From: G963704535 sp963704535
GTDB lineage: Bacteria > Chloroflexota > Chloroflexia > Chloroflexales > Roseiflexaceae
Direction of reading: 5' to 3'
NCBI GenBank assembly: GCA_963704535.1
Contig: OY969916.1
Coordinates: 10,850,001 to 10,914,000 of the forward strand
Length of the DNA stretch: 64,000 bases
In this document: positions 35,955 through 45,572 of the stretch, one piece after another
Layout of the letters: each line of letters begins with the position of its first letter
Position numbering within the stretch: the stretch's first letter is position 1
Notes under the pieces: generated by a model
The model's database searches: none
What the model saw: the letters and a program-made list of their open reading frames with translations, nothing else
What the model was told of the DNA's origin: nothing
Program-made: the position numbers and the translations under genes

Positions 35955-37208
35955 ATGATTACGAGACTCACTGTTCGAGGATTCAAGGGGTTGCGCGAAT
36001 TTAGCATTGAACCGCGCCGGATGAATTTGCTGATCGGCGCGAACGGGACAGGGAAGACGAACTTCGCTGATTTGATCGCATTTATGGCTGGTGTATGTAA
36101 ACGCGGTCTGGTAGAAACAATTGCAGATTTTGGTGGTCTGTCACAAGTACGCACGCGTCGGGTTGGGAAGGGTCCGCCTTACAGACTTGAGGTGGAACTA
36201 GAACTTGGGGAAGATCTATCACGTGGGATTCAAAGTGCTTATTATTCTTTTAGGTTGGCACAATCAAATGAAATTAAAGTGCAAAGAGAAGTGATGAATG
36301 CTGTAGTTCGTGGCTATGAATTAGCCCCTGGAAGAAGAACAACTGAGATTCGTAGGGGCGAACCTAGAGTGTTACATTATCAACGTGACGGTATGAGGAT
36401 GAGTGAATGGAATAATACATTAAGTCCTCTACCTCCTAAAATTAAGGATGAACGAGAATTATTGCTCCCATCTCCCTTTATTGTATTGCTTGACAATATA
36501 AGGAATTATATTCGATCATGGGGAGTTTATAACATTGAGACTACAACGGCCAAGCAATCGCCGGTTAATGATGAAAAAGATCTGAGACGGGATGGCTCTA
36601 ATACTGTACCTTTTCTGGCAAATATGTTACGTAACACGACAACAAGAGCCATACTGTTGAAAGATTTACAGGAAGTTGTGCCATATATTCAGGATGTTCG
36701 GCCGGATCGCTTGCTGACTCTCCAGACTCTACGTTTTACTGAGCGTGATACAAACACTGAATTTCAACTTCCAGAGATGTCTGATGGTACGGTGAGACTG
36801 CTAGGGTTGTTGGCTGTGCTCCGTCAGCCATCACCTCCGCCGGTAATAGTCATTGAGGAACCGGAGAATGCCTTGCACGCTTACGCTATACATTATATTC
36901 TCAAGGTTGCCCGCCAAGTAGCGATGTCCGAACGAAATTCAGCTCAGATTTTCCTGACTACACACTCACCAACTGTCGTAGATGAAGTGTTGAGCCTGGA
37001 AGCAATGCGTGAAACCGATGGTCAAACCGCATGTTTTGTTACACAGCGTAAGCCAGGGGAACCATCGATTGTTCCTGCTCCCGAATCGGTTATGCAAGCG
37101 ATTGCCAGGAACCTGGGTCGGCCGAGTGACTTCCAGCGCGAGGGCAGCTTTGGCGATGCTCCTGCTCAACCGGAGCTACCTCCAGCGCTTTCGGAGGTCG
37201 AAGAATGA
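35955..37208 (+). CDS. AAA/SMC-like ATPase of a probable two-gene defence module
   Basis: This ABC-type AAA ATPase (AAA_15/AAA_21, OLD-like) is about 417 residues long: ITRLTVRGFKGLREFSIEP, Walker A LLIGANGTGKTNFADLI, signature-like PEMSDGTVRLLGLLAVL, Walker B VIVIEEPENALHAYAI and the switch FLTTHSPTVVDEV. The start at 35955 is set by homology, with GGAG upstream. Its stop overlaps the start of the TOPRIM-like gene by four bases. ATPase plus TOPRIM-nuclease pairs occur in PARIS, OLD/Gabija-like and other anti-phage systems. The body of the gene is markedly AT-richer, with different codon use from its neighbours, pointing to horizontal transfer. Its exact system type is not recognised. Confidence 0.82.
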   Translation: MITRLTVRGFKGLREFSIEPRRMNLLIGANGTGKTNFADLIAFMAGVCKRGLVETIADFGGLSQVRTRRVGKGPPYRLEVELELGEDLSRGIQSAYYSFRLAQSNEIKVQREVMNAVVRGYELAPGRRTTEIRRGEPRVLHYQRDGMRMSEWNNTLSPLPPKIKDERELLLPSPFIVLLDNIRNYIRSWGVYNIETTTAKQSPVNDEKDLRRDGSNTVPFLANMLRNTTTRAILLKDLQEVVPYIQDVRPDRLLTLQTLRFTERDTNTEFQLPEMSDGTVRLLGLLAVLRQPSPPPVIVIEEPENALHAYAIHYILKVARQVAMSERNSAQIFLTTHSPTVVDEVLSLEAMRETDGQTACFVTQRKPGEPSIVPAPESVMQAIARNLGRPSDFQREGSFGDAPAQPELPPALSEVEE

Positions 37209-37436
37209 TCGTAGCCCTCGTTGAAGGCGATTGTGAGATGAATGTCTTGCGCACGTTGGTTCAGCGCGATCTGGGGAAATTAGTTAAATGTATCGATATG
37301 AAGGGCAAGTCGAACATTGTTCGCATCTCTGATGGATTTGAAGAAACCGTACGTCGGCAAGTCTTCTCTTTCGGTGAGCGAACATTCGTCGTTCTCATGG
37401 ATGCAGATGTAACCTCGGCACCCTACGAGTCTCTAG

Positions 37437-38399
37437 GCTCTTTCTGACAATCCGGTAGCGGTTGTGGTAGACTATAGGTTTACCATAATGAGACCGGAGC
37501 AATGATGGCACGCTACGAACTGACTGACGAACAGTATGCGCTGATTGAGCCAGATTTACCGACCAATGATGGCAAGACTGGTCATCCTTACAAAGAGCAC
37601 CGTCCGATTATCAACGGCATCCTCTGGCGTTTGCACACCGGCGCGCCCTGGCCCGATATTCCTGAACGCTATGGCAACTGGAAAACAATCTATGACCGCT
37701 ACACCACCTGGCGCCGCAACGGCATCTGGGATCGCATCCTCAAGACGCTCCAAACCAAACTGGATGCACAAGGCATTATCGACTGGGAGCAATGGTCGCT
37801 CGATAGCACGATCGTGCGTGCCCACCGCGCCGCTGCTGGAGCCGAAAAAAGCGGACCTGACGGCAACTCCGAACCCGGCAACCACGCACTCGGACGATCG
37901 GTGGGTGGCTTTAGCACCAAAATCCATCTGCTGAGTGACGGCAACGGCGTGCCGCTCGATGTCTGTCTCACGCCTGGGCAAACTCACAAATCAACACAGG
38001 TCGAAACCGTGATGGAGCAGGTGGCCATCCCACGCGCTAGCGGACGCATCCGACGACGACCACGTCGCTTGGCGGCCGACCGCGCCTACGACGCTCAGCG
38101 CATCCGCCACTGGTTGCGCTCGCGTGGTATCAAACCAATCATTCCACCCAAACGGCGCAGTGGAAAACCAAAACCTGGTCGCCCAGTGACCTATGATTGC
38201 GTGCTGTATCGCCGTCGCTCTACGATCGAGCAGTGCGTGGGCTGGCTGAAAGAGTGTCGTGCGATCGCGACGCGCTACGAGAAGCTGGCACTCAACTACT
38301 TGGGACTGGTCAAGCTGGCGTTTATCGAACGCTATCTTCGCCTCCTCTCGCATGCCGCCGCAGCGGCTTGATACCGGAAAGCGGATTGGCAGAAAGAGC
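37437..38399 (+). mobile_element. IS5 family (IS427-like) insertion sequence
   Basis: The 963-bp element has terminal inverted repeats: left GCTCTTTCTGACAATCCG, right complement GCTCTTTCTGCCAATCCG, one mismatch in 18. It is flanked by CTAG on both sides (37433-37436 and 38400-38403), the target duplication expected for this IS group. It carries one transposase gene in the same orientation as the interrupted host gene. The near-perfect ends suggest a recent insertion. Confidence 0.9.
37502..38371 (+). CDS. IS5 family DDE transposase
   Basis: This 289-residue transposase has the N-terminal YELTDEQYALIEPDLP and RPIINGILWRLHTGAPWPDIP, the usual DUF4096-like DNA-binding start. The catalytic DDE residues are in WSLDSTIVRAH, LAADRAYDAQRIR and STIEQCVGWLKECRAIATRY. 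It cuts and rejoins the element ends. Many IS427-group elements need a ribosomal frameshift to join two frames; this one is a single open frame. It starts at one of two adjacent ATGs. It is intact and possibly active. Confidence 0.93.
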   Translation: MMARYELTDEQYALIEPDLPTNDGKTGHPYKEHRPIINGILWRLHTGAPWPDIPERYGNWKTIYDRYTTWRRNGIWDRILKTLQTKLDAQGIIDWEQWSLDSTIVRAHRAAAGAEKSGPDGNSEPGNHALGRSVGGFSTKIHLLSDGNGVPLDVCLTPGQTHKSTQVETVMEQVAIPRASGRIRRRPRRLAADRAYDAQRIRHWLRSRGIKPIIPPKRRSGKPKPGRPVTYDCVLYRRRSTIEQCVGWLKECRAIATRYEKLALNYLGLVKLAFIERYLRLLSHAAAAA

Positions 38400-38801
38400 C
38401 TAGATGAAGAACGACGTGAAATGCAACGACGCGCTCAAACACTCGCAAAGCAGTTGCAAGTGGTAGTTCAAGTCTGCTGGGCCGTCATAGAGACAGAGTC
38501 TTGGCTGATTGGTGGTTTGAAGGTTGGATCAACTTATTGTAGTCTGAAAAATGTTGGACAAATGCCGACCAACACTGAGACAACACCACCAGACCCAAAA
38601 CGCTGGCTGAAAGATCACCTCAGAAACGATTACGATCCGCAGGCGCAAAGATGTCTTGCGCAGCAGATCGATGTTCAGGAAGCAAGAAACCGCAATCGCT
38701 CCATGCAGGTGTTCCTTGATTTCGTCGCTCAAACCGATGCTCCAAAGAGAGCAACACAACGATCATCGCGTCGCCGCCGATAGCACAATAATAGGCCCAT
38801 C

Positions 38802-39617
38802 ATGACTCTCCACGTCACATCCCTCGCCTCCGGCAGTAGCGGCAACGCGCTGCTGCTCCAGACCGACACCTCGGCGCTGCTGGTCGACTGCGGCGTGCCC
38901 CAGCGCGCGATTGAGCGGCACCTGCGTCACTCCGGCTTGCAGCCCGGCGATCTGGCCGGCATCCTGTTGACCCACGAGCACGGCGACCACGCGCTCAGCG
39001 CCGGGGCGTTCGCGCGCCGCTATGGCGTGCCGGTGATCGCCAACCGGGCCACAATCGCTGCTCTCGGCGCGCTGCGCGATGGCGTGCCCTTCCGCGAGCT
39101 GCCGACCGGCGCGTGTACTCAAGTCGGCCCCTTCGAGGTGCGCAGCTTCCCGGTGCCGCACGACGCCGCCGAGCCGGTCGGGTACGCGATCTGCGCCGGT
39201 GGCTGGTGCGTTGGCGTCGCCGTCGACCTGGGGAGCTGGGATGATGCCGTGCTGGCCGGGCTGGCGCCGGCCGACCTGGTGGTGCTGGAGGCTAACCACG
39301 ACCGCGAACGGCTGCGCGCCGCGCCATACTCCTGGCCGGTCAAGCAGCGGATCTATGGGCCGCGCGGCCACCTCGACAATGTGGCCGCCGCCGAGCTGCT
39401 GGCGCGGCTAGGCGCCGATGGCCGGCAGCGCACCGCCTGGCTGGCGCACCTCTCGGAGCAGGCCAACTCGCCACGGATCGCGGTCGACGTGGTGTCCGGT
39501 GTGCTGGCGCTGGCCGAGGTCGCCTGCATCTGCGTCCACGCACTGCCGCGCCGCGCGCCGCTGGTCTGGGAGAGCGACCGCCACCTGCGGCAGCTTGAGC
39601 TGTTCGCCGGCATGTGA
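38802..39617 (+). CDS. MBL-fold hydrolase (YycJ/WalJ-like)
   Basis: This 271-residue metallo-beta-lactamase-fold protein of the YycJ/WalJ group is a putative 5'-3' nuclease or phosphodiesterase linked to cell-wall signalling in Firmicutes. Motifs are VTSLASGSSGNALLLQTD at the start, LLVDCGVPQRAIE, and the metal site ILLTHEHGDHALSAG. VPHDAAEPVGYAI, VAVDLG and LVVLEANHDRERL follow, ending with GHLDNVAAAELL and AHLSEQANSP. All metal ligands are present. It lies just after the IS-split gene and is ordinary in composition. Confidence 0.88.
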   Translation: MTLHVTSLASGSSGNALLLQTDTSALLVDCGVPQRAIERHLRHSGLQPGDLAGILLTHEHGDHALSAGAFARRYGVPVIANRATIAALGALRDGVPFRELPTGACTQVGPFEVRSFPVPHDAAEPVGYAICAGGWCVGVAVDLGSWDDAVLAGLAPADLVVLEANHDRERLRAAPYSWPVKQRIYGPRGHLDNVAAAELLARLGADGRQRTAWLAHLSEQANSPRIAVDVVSGVLALAEVACICVHALPRRAPLVWESDRHLRQLELFAGM

Positions 39618-39745
39618 TGGCTTGGCCCTCCTGGCCTGGATCTTGCTCTGCTCTCCACAGTCGTGCGATCAACGACAGAACTTGCGTGGCACCCGGCGAA
39701 ACTTGGATGCCGGCCGCGTACATTCTGTTTATCAGGAGCAACGCT

Positions 39746-40114
39746 ATGGGGTTGTTGAGAAAGGTCGGCGGCGCGCTACTTGTCGTGGCGGCCGCGCTCG
39801 CCGGCAATTGGGCAGGTGCTAAGGTGCGCGCCACGACCACCGGCGTACCGGAGCATCGGATCGAGCTGATGCACGTCACGCCTGACGGTCAGACGGTGGT
39901 GGGCCTCAATGTGGTGCTGACGAACTTCATACCGGCCCTGCTGATGGCCTTCCTGGCTGGTCGGCCACGCATCCTCTACGCCTTCCTGAGCGGGGCGGTG
40001 ATCAGCGCACTGGTCGGCGATAGCTACGAGCAGGCGCTCTCCACATGGCTGCGCCACCGACTCGCTCGGCCCGAAGAAGCGCGATTGGAGATCGGGGATG
40101 AAACCTATTCCTGA
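39746..40114 (+). CDS. Hypothetical membrane protein
   Basis: This unrecognised protein has about 122 residues. A first hydrophobic segment (GGALLVVAAALAGNWAG) may be an anchor or signal. A hydrophilic part (HRIELMHVTPDGQTVVGL) separates it from two more (VVLTNFIPALLMAFLAG and ILYAFLSGAVISALVG). The end is charged (HRLARPEEARLEIGDE). The start has a CAGGAG site. From 39618 to 39745 I see no gene. Confidence 0.5.
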   Translation: MGLLRKVGGALLVVAAALAGNWAGAKVRATTTGVPEHRIELMHVTPDGQTVVGLNVVLTNFIPALLMAFLAGRPRILYAFLSGAVISALVGDSYEQALSTWLRHRLARPEEARLEIGDETYS

Positions 40115-40249
40115 TCGCGCTTCCAAGTGCCCGTAACCTACCCGCCTCCCAGGCGGTATGATCATTGCATATTTCTCCTGTGCCCGCGCCGCCCTGGTTC
40201 AATGACGAACCAGGGCGGCGTGATTCATTCACCAACCCCACTGCTCCGA

Positions 40250-40322
40250 CCCTGATCCGCGAAGGAACGCGAAGGAAGGACTGTATAAAGCATATCTTCG
40301 CGTGATTTCGCGTGGCTTCGCG
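40250..40322. repeat. CGCGAAGGAACGCGAAGG hairpin repeat
   Basis: CCGCGAAGGAACGCGAAGGA is mirrored by CTTCGCGTGATTTCGCG and GGCTTCGCGG around a 25-nt AT-rich loop. A looser array of ACGAAG units occurs at 63536-63640. It lies between the convergent membrane protein and thioesterase genes. Confidence 0.65.
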
Positions 40323-40339
40323 GATTCTCTACCGATGCT

Positions 40340-40810
40340 CTAGCGCTTGCGCCGCGCATCGATCACCCGCCGGATCTCCTCACCGATCGCCCACTCGGCC
40401 TGCGCCTGCTCGTCCTCCAAGAGCAGACGCGGCACGGCGACCGGCTGCCCCTGCGCATCCACGGCGACCATGCTGAAATACCCGGTTGTGCAGACGCGAC
40501 GATCACCGATTAACGGGTGCTCGGCATAGATATGGACGCGCGTGATCATCGAGGTGCGCCCGACGTAGATCACCCGCGCGATTGCTTCGATGATCTCGCC
40601 GGCTTGGATGGGCGTGCGAAAGTCGATCCGCTCGCTGGATGCGGTGACTACCGGCTTGCGGCAGAACCGCAGGGCAGCGATCGAGGCGGCCTTGTCCATC
40701 ATCGCCATGACCTCTCCGCCGAACATGGTCTTGAAGTTGTTGGTCTGGTTCGGGAGGACAATGTCGGTGCTATGAATTTCAGGGGCTGGTCGCGCTTCTT
40801 GCTCGGTCAT
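40340..40810 (-). CDS. Acyl-CoA thioesterase (hot-dog fold, YciA/BACH type)
   Basis: This 156-residue single hot-dog domain hydrolyses acyl-CoA to free acid and CoA. The opening DIVLPNQTNNFKTMFGGEVMAMMDKAASIAA contains the conserved Asn and the helix with the catalytic acidic residue (MDKAA). ASSERIDFRTPIQAGEIIEA and GRTSMITRVHIYAE are the next family strands, and TTGYFSMVAVDAQGQP the last. It is cytosolic and monocistronic. Its upstream leader carries a GAGGGGGCAGCCCCCTC hairpin element. Confidence 0.88.
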   Translation of the reverse strand: MTEQEARPAPEIHSTDIVLPNQTNNFKTMFGGEVMAMMDKAASIAALRFCRKPVVTASSERIDFRTPIQAGEIIEAIARVIYVGRTSMITRVHIYAEHPLIGDRRVCTTGYFSMVAVDAQGQPVAVPRLLLEDEQAQAEWAIGEEIRRVIDARRKR

Positions 40811-40827
40811 AGGGGCTCCTCTCCAAA

Positions 40828-41133
40828 ATGGAAAAAAGGGGGGTTTGAGGGGGCAGCCCCCTCAGTCTCCCCCCACCCACATTGTAAAGTAGAACGGCGT
40901 CACCCGAAACCTTGTTTTCAGAAAAAGAATTGGAAGAGAGAGGGGCAACGGCGACGACGATATGGCCAAGGTTGGCGATATTCTACGGCGCGGTCAGGCT
41001 GATGGTCTGATTCTTGCCGCATCCATACATGAAGATCAGTGCGAGCAGTAATAGCGTCAGTTGTCGGTTGTCAGTTGCGGCGCGACTGACAACTGACAAT
41101 GGACAACTGACAACCGACATATTGAGACATTTT
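40828..41133. repeat. Repeat-filled leader between thioesterase and sugar locus
   Basis: This contains the inverse copy (40828-40918) of the 19565-19650 element and a GTCAGTTGTC-family hairpin (41056-41120: GTCAGTTGTCGGTTGTCAGT mirrored by ACTGACAATGGACAACTGAC). The 130 bases between them hold no gene that I can support. Confidence 0.7.
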
Positions 41134-43384
41134 ATGCTTATTTCGCAGCGCACACTTCGCTTTGGCCCTCACACCTTGCTTGCCGCCGACGCCGGTCGCG
41201 ACGTCGTGCCGTACTTCCTGGCCGGTCGCAAGATGTATTCCGTCGGCATGACCACCGGCGATCTCCAGCCGATCGGCGCGGAGCATCTGGTCGGCGAGAT
41301 GGGCGGGCTGTGGGCGCACCCGATCAAGGTCGCCGACGGCCTGACGCTGCTGATCACGGAGCCGGACGGCACCAAGCCCATGGCGCACAGCATCGAGCTG
41401 ATCGAGCTGCTGTCGCACGTCGAGTGGCGCTATCGCCTCGGCGGCATGGAGGTCAAGCGGCGCGACTTTATTGTCGAGGACCACGCGGCCTATTTCTCGA
41501 CGCTGACGCTCAGGAACGCCGGTGCGCGGCCCAGGAGCGGCCAGTTGCATTTGCATGTCTGGCTGAAGTTCCTGGGCAACTGGTTCGGCGGAATGGCGAC
41601 CGGCGGCGACGAGTACTGGCTGGATGACACTGTCCTGCTGGGCTACGACCGGCTGTGGCAGGGGCGTTGGGGCGTGGCCTGCGGGACGACCGTGGCACCC
41701 GAGCGCTGCCTGATCGAGCCACGTTCGGTCGGTCGGCTCGTGATGCTGACTTACCCCTTCACGATCAACCCCGGTCGCTCTCAGACCTGGGAATTTCTGC
41801 TGACGGCCGACCACGAGCGCGGCCACGACGGGGCACGCCACCTGTTCAGCCAGCTGGCCGGGCATGGCGAGAAACTGCTGACCGAGAAGGTCGAACATTA
41901 CCATCGTAAGGTCTTCGGTGGCGTCGCGCTTGAGACGCCCGACCGGGCGGTCAACCGCTCGTTCGCGCTAGCCAAGGCCAACCTGCTGCTGCTCACCGCC
42001 GACTACGAGCCGGTCCTGCCGCCCTACTTCCTGGCCGGCGTCCCGGAGTACCCGCAGTTGTTCGGCTGCGACACCGAGTATACGATCCCCGGCGCGGCGG
42101 CGTCCGGCTTCGCCGACATCTCCAAGAGTGCGCTGCTGGCGCTGGCCGACTACGGCACCCGCGCCTGTGGCCGCATCCCGCACGAGATAACAACCAACGG
42201 TCGCATATTCCACCCCGGCAACACCCAGGAGACGCCTCAGTTCGCGGCGGCCTGCTGGGACTACTTCGCCTGGACTGGCGACATCGCCTTTCTGCGGCGG
42301 GTCTACCCGCTCTGCAAGGAGGGTATCGACCAGTACATGCCAGCCATTTGGGGCGGTGGCGGCAACCTGTACCCGATCGGCGATGGCGTGGTCGAGCGCC
42401 CTGAGCATGGGCGCCCGCAAGCTCGACAGCACTTGCTACCTGTTCCAGGCGCTCCGCGCGCTCTGCGATATGGCCGAGGCGCTGGAGCTGCCCGAGGAAG
42501 CGCGGCGCTATGCGGCCCGCGCGGACGAGCTGGCGCATCGCTTCGAGATCGATTGGTGGATCGAGGAAGAAAGCATGTACGCCGACTCGCTCCACACCGA
42601 CGGCCGGCCGCAGTTCGATGGACACTGGACGGTCGTGCTGCCGCTGCAACTGGGCATAGCCAGTGAGGACCGGGCGCGCCGCGCGCTGGAGCGCATCGAG
42701 CACGAGTGGGTCAACCGCTGGGGACTTATGCACACGCGTGGGCGCGAGGAACTGGTCTGGACGCTGCCGACCGGGCTACTGGCTCTCACGGCGTTCCGGT
42801 ACGGCCTGCCGAGTTCGGGCATCAGGTTGCTGCAAAACATCGCCGATACGGCCAGCTATGGGACGCTGGGCGCGTTCAAGGAGCTGATTCCGATCGGGCT
42901 TTGCTTCGTCCAGCTATGGTCGGCCGGGCTGTATATCCAGGGCATCATGGAAGGGCTGCTGGGCCTGCGGCCGCTCGCCCACCTGCACCGATTGTCGATC
43001 AGCCCGCGGCTGCCGTCGGCCTGGCCGGTCGTTCGGATGCGGGAGCTGGCGGTCGGCGCGCATATGCTGAACCTGGAGATGACGCCGGCCAGCCTGGAGG
43101 TGCATCACATCGGCGGGCCGGAGCCACTCGACCTGCGCTACAGCGTGCCGGAGAACAGCGGGCCACTTCAGCACGCTATCGCCTATGGGCCGATACCGCA
43201 GATCATCGGCGAGGGCCAGGAGCGCTGGCTACAGGTCACGCTTGGGCCGGGGCAGCGCATCATCATCAGCGCGACACCGGAGGGCATCGTCGCACAGATC
43301 CCCGATCGCCGCGAGGAGCCGGTCGGGAACGGCGTCGATGCGGCTGTGCCGGCGGAGGTCACGGGTGACAAGATGACAAGATGA
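41134..43384 (+). CDS. Amylo-alpha-1,6-glucosidase-like (alpha/alpha)6 glycosidase (frameshifted)
   Basis: This protein of about 750 residues has an N-terminal beta domain (LRFGPHTLLAADAGRDVVPYF) and a C-terminal (alpha/alpha)6-barrel. Barrel motifs include YFLAGVPEYPQLFGCDTEY, RIPHEITTNGRIFHPGNTQE and PQFAAACWDYFAWTGD. After a one-base shift near 42400 it continues with ARKLDSTCYLFQALRAL, DGHWTVVLPLQLGIA and RGREELVWTLPTGLLAL. It is probably an alpha-glucan or oligosaccharide hydrolase feeding the adjacent GH65 pathway. No signal peptide is seen. Both halves align with one family, so the shift is probably technical. The tail TGDKMTR is encoded by GACAAGAT repeats. Confidence 0.75.
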
Positions 43385-43638
43385 CAAGATGAAGGGGTGG
43401 CAGAGGATGGAGGATGGAGGATGCAGAATAGAGGATGGAGGATGGAGCCAGGGCACGTAAGGGCGTATTGCATACGCCCCCCACCAAACCCAGAAGAACC
43501 GAGCACCTGTAGGGCGGACCCTCTGTGGCCGCCACTCCGTGGCCGCCCGACGGTCCGTGGTCGCCCGGCCCACACAACACGCAACACGTTTCACGTTTCA
43601 AGGTATTTCGTAAATCGTCAAATGCAAGGAGGCAACAG
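43385..43638. repeat. Mosaic of short repeats upstream of the binding protein
   Basis: In order: GATGACAAGATGACAAGATG, GAGGATGGAGGATGGAGGAT, AGGGCGTATTGCATACGCCC (a perfect small palindrome), a GGGCGGACC/GGTCCGTGG pair and ACGTTTCACGTTTCA. Each belongs to a unit family seen elsewhere in the window. No gene is visible. Confidence 0.65.
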
Positions 43639-45120
43639 ATGGTTCCATTCAAACGCTTCAGCGCACTGATCCTGATGTTGGCGCTGATTGTTCCGATGCT
43701 GGCCGCCTGTGGCGGCGGCACCACTGGCGGCGCGGCGACGACGGTCCCAGCCCCCGGCGAGGCGGCGACGACCGCACCAGCCCCCGGCGAGGCGGCGACG
43801 ACCGCACCAGCCCCCGGCGGTGAGCAGCCCACCGCTGCCGGCGGCGCGGCCCAGCCGACCGCCCCAGCGGCCGGTGGCGCAATGGCCGAGGGCGCCACGG
43901 CCGGCTCCAGCGGCGATGTCACCAAGATCGCGGTCGAGGACGGCGCGACCCTACGGGTGGCCGTGGCCGGCAATGCGACCGAGCAGAAGCTGTATCAGGA
44001 GGGCCTGGACCGCTTCGGCAAGCTCTTCCCGAACGTGAAGCTCACCCTGGAGCCCATCCCCGACCAGTACGAGACGACCATGAAGGCCGGTTTCTCCGGT
44101 GGAACCGCGCAGGACGTTTTCTTGCTCAACGGTGAGCTGATGGGCGCGTTCGGGCCGAACGGGCTGCTCCTGCCGCTGGATGATGCCATGAGCACCGCCG
44201 GCATGCAGACTTCCGACTACTACGAGTTGCTCCTGACGCTCTTCCAGCAGGATGGCAAGACCTACGGTCTCCCCAAGGACTTTGGCGCGCTGGTCGTCTT
44301 CATCAACGACGAGATGGCCCAGAAAGCCGGCGTCGACCCCGCCAGCATCAAGACCTGGACCGATCTCCAGGACGCCAGCATGAAGATGACCGCCGGCGAG
44401 GGGCCGGCCAAGACCTACGGCATGTGCCTCAACCCCGACATCCAGCGCTACGGCGCGTCGATGTTGCAGAACGGCAACCTGATCATTCAGGACGGCAAGG
44501 CCGTCTTCAACCAACCAAACGGTGTCGCCGCATTGGAGTTCTGGTATAGCTTCAAGCAGAACGGCAGCGGCGAGCTGTACAAAGAGCTGGGCAAGGGCTG
44601 GTGCGGCGAAGCGTTCTCTGGGCGCAACGCTGCGATGGTCGTCGAGGGCGGCTGGCTGATCCCCTTCCTGTCCGACCCGGCCAATGGCGCCACTGATCTG
44701 AAGTACACCGCCATTCCCCTGCCGACCCCCGAGGGCGGCCAGCCGGCCACTTGGCTTTTCACCAATGCGTTCGGCGTGAACGCCAAGACCCAGTACCCCA
44801 ACGCCGCCGCCGCGCTGGTGCTGTACCTGACCGGCGCCCAGAACCAGCAGGCGCTGATCCCCTCCGGCCTGGCGTTGCCGAGCTTGCAGTCGCTGGCGAG
44901 CGACCCCTACTTCCAGGAGAACCCGGCGCAGAAGGTGCTGGTCGAGCAGGGCGAGACAGGTCAGTTGGCCGACTTCGTTCTGGGTGGGGCGCTCAAGAAA
45001 GGCGATGTGATCAACATCCTCAATAAGGACGCATTCGAGCCGGTCTTCCTGGGCGCTGCCAGCCCCAAGGATGCGCTTGACGCGGCGGCTCTGAAGATCG
45101 ACGAGGTCATGCAGCGGTAG
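43639..45120 (+). CDS. Sugar ABC transporter solute-binding lipoprotein
   Basis: This 493-residue family 1 extracellular binding protein delivers a sugar to the two permeases encoded downstream. It has a lipoprotein signal (RFSALILMLALIVPMLAACGGG, lipobox LAAC) and a low-complexity Ala/Thr/Pro linker of three near-identical 30-bp repeats (TTAPAPGEAA). The binding fold follows: LYQEGLDRFGKLFPNVKLTL, YGLPKDFGALVVFINDEMA, AMVVEGGWLIPFLSDP and the end INILNKDAFEPVF. It has an ideal AAGGAGG site. It is anchored outside the cytoplasmic membrane. Genes around it for GH65 and beta-phosphoglucomutase suggest an alpha-glucoside substrate. Confidence 0.9.
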   Translation: MVPFKRFSALILMLALIVPMLAACGGGTTGGAATTVPAPGEAATTAPAPGEAATTAPAPGGEQPTAAGGAAQPTAPAAGGAMAEGATAGSSGDVTKIAVEDGATLRVAVAGNATEQKLYQEGLDRFGKLFPNVKLTLEPIPDQYETTMKAGFSGGTAQDVFLLNGELMGAFGPNGLLLPLDDAMSTAGMQTSDYYELLLTLFQQDGKTYGLPKDFGALVVFINDEMAQKAGVDPASIKTWTDLQDASMKMTAGEGPAKTYGMCLNPDIQRYGASMLQNGNLIIQDGKAVFNQPNGVAALEFWYSFKQNGSGELYKELGKGWCGEAFSGRNAAMVVEGGWLIPFLSDPANGATDLKYTAIPLPTPEGGQPATWLFTNAFGVNAKTQYPNAAAALVLYLTGAQNQQALIPSGLALPSLQSLASDPYFQENPAQKVLVEQGETGQLADFVLGGALKKGDVINILNKDAFEPVFLGAASPKDALDAAALKIDEVMQR

Positions 45121-45201
45121 AACATCGGTAGAGGATCCGCGAATTGGGCGAATATTCGCGAATATGTTGCCTAAGAGGGCGTTTGGAAATGATTCGTTCA
45201 T

Positions 45202-45312
45202 CATCGAATGAATTCGATGCCTGAAACCAGTAAACGTGTTCAAACACGTTAAAGATCGCTCCTGAACACGTTTGAACGTGTTTGCGATTTCAGGCCACAA
45301 ATTCATTTGTGG
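45202..45312. repeat. 111-bp element with two different end palindromes, copy 1
   Basis: The element runs from CATCGAATGAATTCGATG to CCACAAATTCATTTGTGG, with AACACGTT/AACGTGTT motifs between. An inverse copy lies at 57757-57866. The rest of the 450-bp gap (45121-45572) shows an inverted pair CTCCAGGTGC/GCACCTGGAG (45434-45469) and no gene. Confidence 0.82.
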
Positions 45313-45572
45313 ATGGAATAGGCATTGAAAAAGCGCCCTGCTTTCCGAACGCCCTCTAACATTCGCGTCGATTAGCGTTATTCGCGGATGGAGCCGGAAT
45401 ACTCTACTCAGATACATGCTGAAGAATGAGCACCTCCAGGTGCGACGGCGCTCACCATAGCACCTGGAGTGCCTACTCCACGGTAGTCGAAAACTGTTGG
45501 CCCTAGGCCCAGCAGCCAGGAGCAGGCAGGTGACCACGGCGCCGCCGACCTGCCAAATGGAAGGAGATCTGT

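Larger units (their letters stand above)
37205..38783 (+). pseudogene. TOPRIM-like nuclease partner, split by an insertion sequence
   Basis: The 5' part (37205-37436) encodes MIVALVEGDCEMNVLRTLV and FVVLMDADVTSAPYESL. The VEG glutamate and the DXD in LMDADV are the two metal-binding motifs of TOPRIM/DUF4276-like nucleases. An IS element interrupts it there. The 3' part (38400-38783) continues DEERREMQRRAQTLAKQLQ, WAVIETESWLIGG and a basic end. Removing the element and one CTAG copy joins the two halves exactly in frame, giving about 203 residues. The gene overlaps the ATPase by four bases, so they form one operon now disabled. The first 80 codons could still give a truncated product. Confidence 0.82.

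Noticed and set aside
34895..36154. A 419-codon minus-strand frame across the trans-sulfuration gene and the next leader
   Set aside because: It is an antisense shadow spanning two unrelated genes.
39340..39879. Minus-strand frame opposite the WalJ-like gene
   Set aside because: It has no motif, and the plus strand holds the intact HXHXDH metal site.
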